Shown: piece after piece, positions 35,269 through 44,343 of the stretch
Layout of the letters: each line of letters opens with the position of its first letter
How positions within the stretch are numbered: position 1 is the first letter of the stretch
Source of the DNA: Parasphingorhabdus marina DSM 22363
Lineage (GTDB): Bacteria > Pseudomonadota > Alphaproteobacteria > Sphingomonadales > Sphingomonadaceae
NCBI RefSeq assembly: GCF_900128895.1
Contig: NZ_FSQW01000002.1
Span: forward strand, 744,001-808,000
DNA length: 64,000 bases
Direction of reading: 5' to 3'
Notes under the pieces: model-generated
Databases searched by the model: none
Told to the model about the DNA's origin: nothing
The model's input: only the letters and a program-made list of their open reading frames with translations
Position numbers and translations under genes: made by a program

Positions 35269-36761
35269 GCGATTTTCCTCTTCATCGCATTGTCCTGGGC
35301 GTGCGCCAGTTCATGGTCATGCGCCAGTTCGGTTTCATATTCGAACAGAATGCGATCGAGGGTCTGACTGATTTTTGTCTGCGTCCGGACCATTTCGATT
35401 TTCGGCCAGGTTGTGCGCTCACCGAGATCGATCAGCTCACTGATATCCTCGATCGGCAGGTTGCTGAGAATCTTGGACGGGCTCCAGAACATGGTCGGGC
35501 GAATGATGTTGATGTCGCCCGTATAGTCCTGATTAATCACCGACAGCGTCATGTTCGCGAGGCTGTTCAGCCGGGGGAAGAAAGACAATGGCTTTTGCAT
35601 GATCGAGACATTGGCATTGAGCCAGGCCTTCATCGTTGCGGTCGATGCGTTGCGAATGGCCGACATTGCGGTTTTCTGCTGGCTTACGTCGCTGGCAAAA
35701 GGCGTGATCAGCGGATTGGCCTGACTGACAATGTGGTGATTGACACCATAGAGCCGCGCCAGTCGTTTTGCCGGCAAATCATGGGTGACAGATCCGTCCA
35801 CCCATTTGCGGTTGGGCAAATAGGGTACACGCTCGCCCTTGTGATCTTTCGCAGCCAGAGTCACAGGCGGATAAACGCCCGGAACGGCACAGGATGCCAT
35901 CACCGCTTCCCGGATATAGACGTTCGGTGAAGCGATCGCATTGAGGAGCCGGGATGTCTGGTGCTTTTCTGCCGGAGCGATGGACACGTTGAGATGCCGA
36001 CCGGTCAGCTCATAGGCTTCCTGGAAGGTCAGGTCCGGAAGCATTTCGGACAAACGGGCTTCAATCTCGTCGGCGCGCATCCGGTTCGAACCGCCGAACA
36101 ATCCGCCGAAGCCACCATCATTCTCGGGCTCTTCATCTCCCATCACCAGATTTTCCGGCTCAAAATACGGTTCCATGTCTTCATCGACATGCGTGCTGAT
36201 CAGCGCACCAACTACCGAACCTCCACTGGAGCCCGACATGATATGCGGCAGCAGACCCTGACGCCACAGCGCCTTGGCCACGCCGAGGTGAAAATAGAGA
36301 AAAGCCCCCGATCCGCTCATCAAAAAGGCCGAGCGCCCGTAACAATGCTGCGCCCGCCGGAAGAAATCCAGTTTCTCCTCGAACGGAATGTCCGTAACCT
36401 TGTCGCTGGCGAGATATTCCAGCGAATTGACGATGGCATCCACATAATCCTGGATCAGGCGCTTGGTGCCAAACCGGGCTTTTTCATGGAGCCGGGCATT
36501 GCCCATTCCATCCATATTCCCGTGAATGCCTTCGTTCAGCGCATAAAGCAGCCCGGCATTGTCCTGGCTTTTCCAGAGCTTCGACAGCCGCTTCAGCCGG
36601 CGACGGATCGATTTGTGGTCAAAATGCTTGCTTTCGTCCGACTTGACCCAGAGATCCACGCCAGTGGACTTGTCATGGGCCTTGGCTGCCTTGGACCATT
36701 CACCATAGCTTTGCGCCTGGGCCATGGCCTTTTCCATTTTCAGGGTTGTATTCAGAATCAT
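35265..36761 (-). CDS. DUF3336-patatin lipase (TGL3/SDP1-like)
   Basis: A 498-residue protein with an N-terminal DUF3336 region (about 15-135), found in yeast TGL3/4/5 and plant SDP1 triacylglycerol lipases, followed by a patatin domain. The oxyanion segment is GSGAFLYFHLGV, the nucleophile is S179 in GSSGG, and the dyad aspartate is D322 in VDGS. There is no signal peptide, so it is probably cytosolic and acts on lipid bodies. The start at ATG 36761 has only a weak GAGTGAG upstream. It is preceded by an 86-base leader containing two hairpins and followed by a coupled hydrolase gene. Confidence 0.88.
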   Translation of the reverse strand: MILNTTLKMEKAMAQAQSYGEWSKAAKAHDKSTGVDLWVKSDESKHFDHKSIRRRLKRLSKLWKSQDNAGLLYALNEGIHGNMDGMGNARLHEKARFGTKRLIQDYVDAIVNSLEYLASDKVTDIPFEEKLDFFRRAQHCYGRSAFLMSGSGAFLYFHLGVAKALWRQGLLPHIMSGSSGGSVVGALISTHVDEDMEPYFEPENLVMGDEEPENDGGFGGLFGGSNRMRADEIEARLSEMLPDLTFQEAYELTGRHLNVSIAPAEKHQTSRLLNAIASPNVYIREAVMASCAVPGVYPPVTLAAKDHKGERVPYLPNRKWVDGSVTHDLPAKRLARLYGVNHHIVSQANPLITPFASDVSQQKTAMSAIRNASTATMKAWLNANVSIMQKPLSFFPRLNSLANMTLSVINQDYTGDINIIRPTMFWSPSKILSNLPIEDISELIDLGERTTWPKIEMVRTQTKISQTLDRILFEYETELAHDHELAHAQDNAMKRKIA

Positions 36762-36783
36762 TCGCTACTCACTCACTCTGGGA

Positions 36784-36822
36784 CCAGCTTGCATGCTGGC
36801 CTTCGTCAGCACGTCCGTGCTG
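36784..36822 (-). repeat. Two tandem hairpins in the patatin leader
   Basis: CCAGC/GCTGG (36784-36799) and CAGCACG/CGTGCTG (36807-36822) form two adjacent short stems between the acyltransferase stop and the patatin start. They have no T run, so they are more likely a processing or stability element than a terminator. Confidence 0.45.
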
Positions 36823-36847
36823 GTTACCCTTTCGTCTCCGCTCCTCG

Positions 36848-38413
36848 CTATTTCTTGCTTTGCTTTGCGGTGCGCCGTGTCTTTGACACCTTCCGGTACA
36901 TCACGCCGGCGTCACCCTTTGCCGCAGCCTTTTTGGCCGTCGGCCGCTTCGTTGTGCCCTGTTTCGTACCCCCCTCAGGCTTGGCTTTACGTAGCTCTTC
37001 GAAACTCTTTTGGAGGCATTCCCGGAAAAACTCAATATCCGGCATGATTTTTCGGTCGGAAATGATGCTGAACGAGATTGTGCCATTATAGCTCGGCGTG
37101 GCGATAAACAGCCCCATGCCATGGGCCAGCGGGGCCAGACCATATTGATGTGTCAGCTTTGCGCCATTCATGTAGAGCTGCATTTGCGGCCCGGGAACGT
37201 TGGAAACCATCAGGTTGTTCATCTTCGGCGCAAAGCGTTCGTCGGTGAGGATCCGGGACAAGCCGGACATGGGCGCACCGGGTATGTGCTTGGTCAGATC
37301 TGTCATGATCCGCGCGCTCAATCCCGACTTGGCTGCCTTGGTCTCGCGTGTGGTATCGCGAATGGCTTTCAAACGCTGCACCGGATTGGCGATATTGGAC
37401 CAGATTTTGACTGTCATCGCCGAAATATTGTTGCCTGGATTGGATTCCTCGCCGGACCGGCTCCGCGCGTTGACAGGCGCAACGGCAACCAGAGATTCCT
37501 TCGGCAACTCCTTGTGTTTCATCAAATATTTGCGCACGCCACCGCTACAGATTGCGAGTACGATGTCATTGATTGTGGACCCTTCGGCCAGCGCCCGCAT
37601 CTTTTTCAGCTCTTCGAGATCAAAGGTGATGGCATCGAACATTTTGTGCGGCGTTACAGCGCTGTTGAACCGCGTGTCCGGAATACTGCTGTCGCGCTCT
37701 TCGCTTCCATTGAGCAGGTTTTGCTGCGTATTCGAAACAATGGCCGGGGCAAATTTCATGAAGGCCTGCGCCAGTTTCACGGGAGATGTCACGGTGCTGT
37801 TGATCGCCCGGTTCAGAATTTCCGTGGCGGTTGGCAGTTCCGGCGGTTTTTCAGTGTTTTCGGGCATCGGGATAGCCGGTGTTCCCTTGGTATCCTTGTC
37901 GGACAACGCGGCAAAAAAGTGCGCGCCTGACGTGCCGTCAATCGTGGAATGATGAATCCGGGTCAGAATGGCGTAGCTGCCCTTCGCATATCCCGGAATA
38001 TTATCGAGACCTTCAATGACATACATGTCCCAGAGCGGCCGGTTCATGTCCAGCGGTTTGCTGTGATGACGTGCGACCTGGATACAGAATTGCCGCCAGT
38101 CCCCCGGTTCTGGAAGGCGGCTGTGTGAAATATGCGCCTCGAGATCAAAATGCTCGTCTTTAACCCAATAAGGATGGTCTATGTCGAGCGGCAGACGATA
38201 CAATTTGCGCTGAAACATCGGCGAGATGTGCAGGCGGTTGCGCACATGTTCGATAATGTCCTTGAACCGGACCTTGCCGCCCGGCGCGGTTGACGGGTCA
38301 TAGATGTAAACCGCCATGACATGGGTCAGATTGGTGGCAGACTGGATGTACAGAAACTGCGCATCCTGGGCGCTGAGCTGACTGATATGTCTGTCTTCGC
38401 TGCTGTCTGTCAT
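36848..38413 (-). CDS. Wax ester synthase / diacylglycerol acyltransferase (WS/DGAT)
   Basis: This 521-residue enzyme joins acyl-CoA to diacylglycerol or fatty alcohol to form storage triacylglycerol or wax ester. The catalytic HHxxxDG motif is HHSTIDG at 154-160. The second family motif appears as NVPGPQMQLYMNGAKL, and PLWDMYVIEGL is also typical. The C-terminal 45 residues are Lys/Arg-rich (KPEGGTKQGTTKRPTAKKAAAKG), probably a tail for membrane or lipid-body surface. ATG 38413 has AAGGA six bases upstream; ATG 38419 is too close to it. It lies between plsB-like and patatin genes in the lipid block. Confidence 0.92.
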   Translation of the reverse strand: MTDSSEDRHISQLSAQDAQFLYIQSATNLTHVMAVYIYDPSTAPGGKVRFKDIIEHVRNRLHISPMFQRKLYRLPLDIDHPYWVKDEHFDLEAHISHSRLPEPGDWRQFCIQVARHHSKPLDMNRPLWDMYVIEGLDNIPGYAKGSYAILTRIHHSTIDGTSGAHFFAALSDKDTKGTPAIPMPENTEKPPELPTATEILNRAINSTVTSPVKLAQAFMKFAPAIVSNTQQNLLNGSEERDSSIPDTRFNSAVTPHKMFDAITFDLEELKKMRALAEGSTINDIVLAICSGGVRKYLMKHKELPKESLVAVAPVNARSRSGEESNPGNNISAMTVKIWSNIANPVQRLKAIRDTTRETKAAKSGLSARIMTDLTKHIPGAPMSGLSRILTDERFAPKMNNLMVSNVPGPQMQLYMNGAKLTHQYGLAPLAHGMGLFIATPSYNGTISFSIISDRKIMPDIEFFRECLQKSFEELRKAKPEGGTKQGTTKRPTAKKAAAKGDAGVMYRKVSKTRRTAKQSKK

Positions 38414-38434
38414 CGTCATTCCTTTGCTGGGGGA

Positions 38435-40777
38435 TCAGTCAAAAATCTTGTCGGCGAGGCTGAGAACTTCCAGGCGCGATTTCTCCATGCGTCGTGACAG
38501 CGCCCGGAACTTGCGCAACAGCGCTTTGCGCGCAGCAATGGACTCGTCCGTGGTCTCTCCGGTCAGCCCCTGGCTGGCAGCCATCCGGAAACCATTCTCA
38601 AACAGGATCTTCCCGATCGACGCCTCACTGGTGATCCGGCGCAACAGATAGAGTTGCCGGCCTTCGACCAGAGCTTCCTCAACACAGGTCTTCCGGTCAA
38701 TCACCTGCCCTTTTTCCAGACGGCTCAAGATGTCCAGAACAACGGTATAGGATTCGACGAAGGGCAGAAATACAGCGTGGCCGATCAACGGCTGAAACCG
38801 GTTGGTCAGGCTTTTCAGCATCGGACCACCGGTTTGCAATTTCTCTTCCCAGTCCGGACAGGCTCTTGCCAGCTCCGCTTTCAGATTTTCGCGAAACTCC
38901 TCTTTCGACGGATAGAAAAATTCGAACTTGAACAGGTCGCGCAACCGCTCGGTTTCCGACCAGAAAACCTCTTCGGCTTTCTTGTCCCGCTCTTCGCGGG
39001 CCTTGAGAATCGACAGTTCGATGATCGCCTTGTCGAGGAAATGATGGATTATCGAATTCCGGTAATAGCTCGCCAGCGGATGTTTGTCGGGCTCGATGCC
39101 GTAAACGGTGGTCGAGCCCTTGTCATAGCGGACAAACAATCCGCTATTGACCAGCGTGTCGACAATGCCCTGAACGGTCTGGAGCTTTTCCGTCGTGAGA
39201 TCCTCACTGATCCGGATGTCCCGGTCTTGCGCCCATTTTACGAAAAATGTCAGCGCCGAGCGCAATTCCTCGGCCGTCATCGCTCGCGGCGCCGTGCCCA
39301 GCAGACACAGGCACATCAGCGATGTCATGGTCAGTGGTGTGGCCCGATTGGCTTCGACCGCGACTTCAAAGGCAATTTTTGACAGGTTGAGCCGGTCATC
39401 CGGTTCCGGCGCCTGATCCACGATAACCGGCTCGCCGAAATCGACATAGACCTTGCCCATGGGTTCACGCAGGCTCCGCAGATATCCAAAGAACCAGCCC
39501 AGTGACTCCGCCTTTTTTACTCTGCCAGTCTGTTCGGAAGCATATTCCTCGACATCACGGATCAGATCAAAGCTGGTCACAACCGGGATGATATGGACAT
39601 TTCTGATGTCATTGGCATTGGCGCTGTCCATGACATATTTGAGCAGCCCATAACGGGGCGGCATCAGCTTTCCAAGACGCGAACGGGTGCCTTCGAAAGC
39701 CCAGGTCATCGGGAACCGTTTTTCCAGCAAATAGCTGACATAGTGACGCAGCACGAGCTTGTAGAGCGGGTTGTTCTCGAAGCTCCGGCGGATGAAGATC
39801 GTGCCGGCGCGGCGCAGCATGAACCCGAGTCCGAAGAAATCGAGATTGATCCCGCCGAACACGTGCACCATTGGCAGGTCGTTCTGATAAGCGAGATCAG
39901 TTGGCGTCACGCCATCAATATAGGTCTTGTGGGTGAACAGCAGCAATGTCGGATGATCCCGCATGGTTCGCCGCAGACGCGCCAGTTCATTCTTGTTGAA
40001 CACCACATCGTCTTCATATCCCTGCGACAGCATGAACCGGTCCAGCCGAGCTTTCATGTCAATAAACAGCGCACTGGGCCGGGCGATCAGCTCCTTCATA
40101 TATTTGCCGGCTTCTTCGTAGAGCGCGGATTCCGGCTTGCCGAGGTCTTCCGACAATTCGGTTACCGCTGCGCGGAATTTCGGACTGGTGCGCAGGCTGT
40201 CCGCGACAAATTTTGGAACCTTGTAGCGCCGCCCCCGGAGACCGCGCTCTTCAATATCCAGCACCAGGCCCGCCTGGCGAACGACAAAGCGGGCAAATTC
40301 CGTCTCACCGGGATTTTCGCCTGATATGTCCTGCTGTTCAAAACGCTGCCGGAGTTCACCGATGGTGGCGGGCTGCCCGGTCAGGCAATGGGCCCGGCGC
40401 TTGTTGCGCCACAAAATGGTCTTGGCGCGAAAGCTGCCCGGCGTCCGGGGATCACCGAACAGGATATGCCGCATCTTCAGCGCCCGGCTTTTTTCAAAAT
40501 TCGGAATGCGCCAGGCAATACGAACCGGAATCACCAGCGTATCGGGTTCACCCTCCAGTTTTTCTTCCAGTGATTTCAGTCTGAGCCGCGCCCGTTCATC
40601 GGATATCGGGAGGCTGACCCAATTGATTTCGCGGCCGGGGCCACCTTCTGCGAGACTGGTATGCAGCCAATCCAGAAGATAGCGGCGTTCTACCCCGTTG
40701 CGGGCGTCAATGATAAACAGCTTTGGCCCCTGTCTGACCAGGGGTAAGGTTCTGGCTATTGCCGCCGCTTCATCCAT
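38435..40777 (-). CDS. plsB: Glycerol-3-phosphate 1-O-acyltransferase (PlsB type)
   Basis: A 780-residue peripheral membrane enzyme that acylates position 1 of glycerol-3-phosphate. The acyltransferase blocks are present: H283-x4-D288 (HKTYID), GGINL with 308-312 in block II, and FEGTRSR at 361-367 in block III, followed by KLMPPRYGLL. Length and motifs are close to the mycobacterial PlsB2 type. The start ATG 40777 is nine bases after the stop of the HAD-PlsC gene, so the two are cotranscribed. It supplies lysophosphatidate to its neighbour. Confidence 0.9.
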   Translation of the reverse strand: MDEAAAIARTLPLVRQGPKLFIIDARNGVERRYLLDWLHTSLAEGGPGREINWVSLPISDERARLRLKSLEEKLEGEPDTLVIPVRIAWRIPNFEKSRALKMRHILFGDPRTPGSFRAKTILWRNKRRAHCLTGQPATIGELRQRFEQQDISGENPGETEFARFVVRQAGLVLDIEERGLRGRRYKVPKFVADSLRTSPKFRAAVTELSEDLGKPESALYEEAGKYMKELIARPSALFIDMKARLDRFMLSQGYEDDVVFNKNELARLRRTMRDHPTLLLFTHKTYIDGVTPTDLAYQNDLPMVHVFGGINLDFFGLGFMLRRAGTIFIRRSFENNPLYKLVLRHYVSYLLEKRFPMTWAFEGTRSRLGKLMPPRYGLLKYVMDSANANDIRNVHIIPVVTSFDLIRDVEEYASEQTGRVKKAESLGWFFGYLRSLREPMGKVYVDFGEPVIVDQAPEPDDRLNLSKIAFEVAVEANRATPLTMTSLMCLCLLGTAPRAMTAEELRSALTFFVKWAQDRDIRISEDLTTEKLQTVQGIVDTLVNSGLFVRYDKGSTTVYGIEPDKHPLASYYRNSIIHHFLDKAIIELSILKAREERDKKAEEVFWSETERLRDLFKFEFFYPSKEEFRENLKAELARACPDWEEKLQTGGPMLKSLTNRFQPLIGHAVFLPFVESYTVVLDILSRLEKGQVIDRKTCVEEALVEGRQLYLLRRITSEASIGKILFENGFRMAASQGLTGETTDESIAARKALLRKFRALSRRMEKSRLEVLSLADKIFD

Positions 40778-40786
40778 GGCGCCTCA

Positions 40787-42490
40787 CTATGCTTTCCCGG
40801 CTCCTGCTTTTTTGGCCCCGGCCTTTGGTGATCTGCGTTTGGCCGGTTTCTTGACAGTTTTTCGTTTGGCTCCCGGTTTCGCCGCAGCATGCCGGGTCGT
40901 CGACTTTTTCCGCACGGTGGTTTTCCTGGCGGGCACAGCCTTTTTCTTGACCGAAGCCGCTGTCTTCCCACGACTTTTGGCGGGCGTGGTTGCCTTTACC
41001 GTTTTCCTCGCCGCTGCTTTGCGGGCGGGTTTGCTCGTCAGCGCTTCCAGTGCCGCTTCCTCATCATCCTGCCCCAGCGCCTCAAGGAACATGCCCCGGA
41101 CTTCGGCAACATGCTGGTCAATGGTTTTGACCGACCACTCGCTGGTGTCCACCGCCGGCAGGACATCCACTCGTACTTTCGCCGGGCGCATCACAAATTC
41201 GTTCTTCGGCGCAATGTCGCCGGCATTGTGGATCACGATCGGGACGATCGGCACACCCGCCTGCATCGCCATGTGAAACGCGCCTTTCTTGAAGGGCCCA
41301 AGCCGCGGCGACAGGGTCCGTGTGCCCTCTGGCGCAATCACAATCGATTTCCTGTCGACTTCAATTGCTTCAATCAGGGGTTCCATGGCCTTGATCGCAC
41401 TTTTGGCGTTTGCACGATCGATAAACACCGTGCCTGCCAGTTCCATCAGTTTGCCAATGACTGGCGTATCCCGGATCTCTTTCTTGCCGACGCCGCCCAT
41501 GTCCTTGCGGATCAGCTTGGCGAGGATCATGACGTCCGCCTTGCTCTGGTGATTGAACACAAAGATGCAGGGCCGGGCATTCCACAGATTGGCTTCGCCA
41601 TGAACCTCCAGCTCACAGCCGGTCAGCGCCGTCGCAAAATCGCCGAACAATCCGGTCGAGAAATTCATCGCTTCGCGCTGCGATCCGGTCAGCGCCCAGA
41701 TCGGCAGCGAGGCCACGGCGGATCCGATCAGCGAACCGGTGGCATAGATGGTCCGGACATAGTCCACCGGTTTCACCTGGCCACGGCTATCAAATTTCTG
41801 GATCGGCCAGCCCCGCTCTTCAGCCACTGCAGTCAGCTTGCTGTTGGGATTGAGCGGCCGCGGCTTGCCGACATGTTCGAGCAGCTCGATATCGTCATAG
41901 CTGTCAGAATAGAAATAGCTTTTGGAAAGATCGAGATTCTTCTCCTGGGCCAGCTTTTCCGCGGCCAGCACCTTGCCCTCACCAAAACAAAGCGGGCGGA
42001 TAATCTCTCCGGTAAACTCGCCATTTTCCACTTCATATTGCGAGCACAACACATGTTCGATGTTGAGATCGCGTGCGGTCGGTTCGATCTGGTAGATGGT
42101 CGCCGAGGAAACAATCGCCACCGTATGCCCTTTGGCAAGATGGGCGTCGATCAGCGCCCGCGATTCCGGATAGACCTTCCGTGCGATATGCTTTTCGTAA
42201 AGCTCCTCGCCAAATTCGAAATAGCTGTCTTCGGTGACGCCCTTGAGCAAGCGGGAGGCCGAGGACATCAGGCCCGAAAAGCCCATGTTTCCCATCGAAT
42301 ATTGCGCCATGACATTGGCTGTCTCAACCAGTTCTTCGGCAGACATCTCGCGGCGCTTGATCTTTTCCCAGAGCAGCGCGGTCGCCGAATATCCGGCGAT
42401 AATGGTCCCGTCAAAATCAAAAAGGGCACCGATATGGGGACCTTCCGGCGCGTTCAGTACATCCTGCAAATGGGAGTCGTGATCAGCCAT
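40787..42490 (-). CDS. HAD hydrolase-PlsC fusion with lysine-rich tail
   Basis: A 567-residue two-domain enzyme. Residues 18-225 form a HAD phosphatase of the SerB-like type (D25 and D27 in FDFDGT; YFYSDSYDDIELL late motif). Residues about 285-450 form a 1-acylglycerol-3-phosphate acyltransferase with NHQSKAD at 313-319 and EGTR at 388-391. From about 490 to the end is a histone-H1-like tail of Lys, Ala, Pro and Arg. Such HAD-LPAAT fusions occur in mycobacteria and could both make phosphatidate and dephosphorylate a lipid or serine intermediate. ATG 42490 follows GGGACGGAC. It is the first gene of the lipid block. Confidence 0.88.
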   Translation of the reverse strand: MADHDSHLQDVLNAPEGPHIGALFDFDGTIIAGYSATALLWEKIKRREMSAEELVETANVMAQYSMGNMGFSGLMSSASRLLKGVTEDSYFEFGEELYEKHIARKVYPESRALIDAHLAKGHTVAIVSSATIYQIEPTARDLNIEHVLCSQYEVENGEFTGEIIRPLCFGEGKVLAAEKLAQEKNLDLSKSYFYSDSYDDIELLEHVGKPRPLNPNSKLTAVAEERGWPIQKFDSRGQVKPVDYVRTIYATGSLIGSAVASLPIWALTGSQREAMNFSTGLFGDFATALTGCELEVHGEANLWNARPCIFVFNHQSKADVMILAKLIRKDMGGVGKKEIRDTPVIGKLMELAGTVFIDRANAKSAIKAMEPLIEAIEVDRKSIVIAPEGTRTLSPRLGPFKKGAFHMAMQAGVPIVPIVIHNAGDIAPKNEFVMRPAKVRVDVLPAVDTSEWSVKTIDQHVAEVRGMFLEALGQDDEEAALEALTSKPARKAAARKTVKATTPAKSRGKTAASVKKKAVPARKTTVRKKSTTRHAAAKPGAKRKTVKKPAKRRSPKAGAKKAGAGKA

Positions 42491-42713
42491 GTCCGTCCCT
42501 TGATCCTTCAATCTCGCCAAGCCAAATTCCTTTGTGCCAAAATTATGCTGCATTTCCCACCCTTTATTGGGTTAGGCGGGGATTAATTGCCCGGAATGGC
42601 TTCTCTGTCCGGAAATGGTTCAGTTTTGATGAAAAATCCGCCGAAATCCGCAAAAAGCGGAAACTGCAAGCGCGGGTTTCCTCTTCCGCGTCCAAAACGC
42701 CCCGCGAACAGGG

Positions 42714-42741
42714 TTGCAGAACCGGGCCGCTGCGGTTAATG
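42714..42741 (+). promoter_or_regulatory. Possible promoter of tRNA-Ser
   Basis: TTGCAG (42714-42719), 16 bases, TTAATG (42736-42741), ending 17 bases before the tRNA. The match is modest. Confidence 0.3.
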
Positions 42742-42758
42742 GGACGCGCTGTTAGTGA

Positions 42759-42849
42759 GGTGCGTTGGCTGAGTTGGTCGAAGGCGTCGCACTCGAAATG
42801 CGAAGTACGTTCACGCGTACCGAGGGTTCGAATCCCTCACGCACCTCCA
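42759..42849 (+). tRNA. tRNA-Ser (CGA) with unusual discriminator
   Basis: A class II tRNA. The acceptor GGTGCGT pairs with ACGCACC, anticodon stem TCGCA/TGCGA has loop CTCGAAA (anticodon CGA), the long variable arm is GTACG/CGTAC, and the T arm is GAGGGTTCGAATCCCTC. The base before the encoded CCA (42847-42849) is T, where serine tRNAs usually have G73. Confidence 0.93.
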
Positions 42850-42923
42850 TCTAACAGCTTCCGCAAACCGGCCCCTCCAAGGCGCGCTCTTGCATATCCC
42901 CCGTATCGGCTTAAATTGATGGC

Positions 42924-43304
42924 ATGACAGCAACCAGACATTTGGTTTCGACCAACCCCCTGCCCAAAGGCACTCCTCCTGTTCTTGACGCGCGCTTTGC
43001 CATTGGCGACGTGGTGCGCCACAGGCTGTTCGACTTTCGCGGGGTGATTTACGATATCGATCCCGTATTTGCGAATAGCGAGGAATGGTACGAGTCGATC
43101 CCCAAAGACCTGCAACCCGCCAAGGACCAGCCGTTTTACCACCTGCTCGCGGAAAATGCGGACAGCAGTTATGTCGCTTATGTGAGCCAGCAGAACCTGC
43201 TGGAAGACGATAGCGGGGAGCCGGTCATGCATCCGGAAGTCGGACGGATGTTTCATGCACTGGCCGATGGCAAATACCGGTTGCACAGCATTCACCGCCA
43301 TTGA
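42924..43304 (+). CDS. hspQ: Heat shock protein HspQ
   Basis: A 126-residue cytosolic protein of the YccV/HspQ hemimethylated-DNA-binding-like fold. In enterobacteria HspQ acts as a specificity factor that enhances Lon protease. Signatures are FAIGDVVRHRLFDFRGVIYDIDP, FANSEEWYESIP and PFYHLLAENADSSYVAYVSQQNL. A 25-residue N-terminal extension precedes the domain. It is convergent with the ABC permease gene and follows tRNA-Ser. Confidence 0.92.
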   Translation: MTATRHLVSTNPLPKGTPPVLDARFAIGDVVRHRLFDFRGVIYDIDPVFANSEEWYESIPKDLQPAKDQPFYHLLAENADSSYVAYVSQQNLLEDDSGEPVMHPEVGRMFHALADGKYRLHSIHRH

Positions 43305-43337
43305 GGGCCAGAATCTCGGGATCGTAGAAGCCCGGCG

Positions 43338-44195
43338 CTAACTTTTGATTTTCCAGCCTTTTTTCAGCAGGTAATAGCAGATCGCCGTAAGCAGCAGGTT
43401 GATCACCAACAGCACCACCGAACCGGTTACAATCGGCGAATCGGATTCGCCCAAAAATCCGTACCGGAACCCCGAGATGGCGTAGAAAAACGGATTGGCA
43501 TGACTGAAGGCCTGAACCGCGGGTGACAGGCGGTCGATCGAGTAAAAGGTTCCGGACAGCAGCGCCAGCGGAGCCACGACAAAATTGGTGACGGCAGCAG
43601 CATGGTCGAATTTCTCCGCCCAGATCGATGTCAGCACGCCGAGAAGCGCAAGCATGACCGATCCCATCAGGCCAAACCAGATCACTGCCCACCAGTGGGT
43701 TACGGAAACCTGGACTCCCGGCCACAGCGCCATGGCCAGCCAGACCGCAAAGCCGACCAGCGCCGCCCGGGTTACGGCGGCCGCGACCAGACCACCCAGC
43801 AACTCGCCAATGGACAGAGGTGGCATCAGGTAATCCACAATTGTCCCCTGGATCTTGCCGACAAGCAGGGAAAAACTGCTGTTTGCAAAAGCATTCTGGA
43901 TCATGCCCATGCAGATCAGGCCGGGGGCAATGAAATCGGCAAAGGGAACGCCAAGAACCATCCGGTCCCCGCGCCCCAATGCCACGGTAAAGATCACCAG
44001 AAACAGCAATGTGGTTATCGAAGGGGCCCAGACCGTTTGCAGCTGAACCTTGAAAAACCGGCGCACTTCCTTCCAGTACAGGGCCAGAAAACCACCCCAG
44101 TTGACCCCGCGAATAACCGCGACACCCGGCTCGTTATAAGTGGGTCCGGCATTTTGCGGAACGGAGGTATTTGCATTTTTGGGCTGGTCTGACAT
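43338..44195 (-). CDS. ABC-2 type transporter permease
   Basis: A 285-residue inner-membrane protein of the YadH/NodJ-type ABC-2 permease family with about six membrane helices starting near residue 50. Typical features are the amphipathic start WKEVRRFFKVQLQTVWAPSI, GDRMVLGVPFADFIAPGLICM and PLALLSGTFYSIDRLSP. ATG 44195 is chosen as the start because the earlier frame to 44258 lacks family resemblance. No ATP-binding subunit gene lies beside it in the window, so its partner is encoded elsewhere. The substrate is unknown; family members export polysaccharides, lipids or drugs. Confidence 0.88.
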   Translation of the reverse strand: MSDQPKNANTSVPQNAGPTYNEPGVAVIRGVNWGGFLALYWKEVRRFFKVQLQTVWAPSITTLLFLVIFTVALGRGDRMVLGVPFADFIAPGLICMGMIQNAFANSSFSLLVGKIQGTIVDYLMPPLSIGELLGGLVAAAVTRAALVGFAVWLAMALWPGVQVSVTHWWAVIWFGLMGSVMLALLGVLTSIWAEKFDHAAAVTNFVVAPLALLSGTFYSIDRLSPAVQAFSHANPFFYAISGFRYGFLGESDSPIVTGSVVLLVINLLLTAICYYLLKKGWKIKS

Positions 44196-44343
44196 GGGCT
44201 TTTCGCCTATCGGCTCTGGCGAACCAGCACAACCCCATAAAATACACTGTATCGGCAATGTCCGAAACCGTGCCTAAGTAACATTGATCTGCGTCCGAGA
44301 GCGCTTATATGGGACGCAAGGAAGAAACGAGAACGGAAACTAT

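Noticed and set aside
40889-42586. A 565-codon forward open frame opposite the HAD-PlsC gene
   Set aside because: The protein is rich in Arg, His and Pro without motifs, while the reverse strand shows intact HAD and PlsC motifs.
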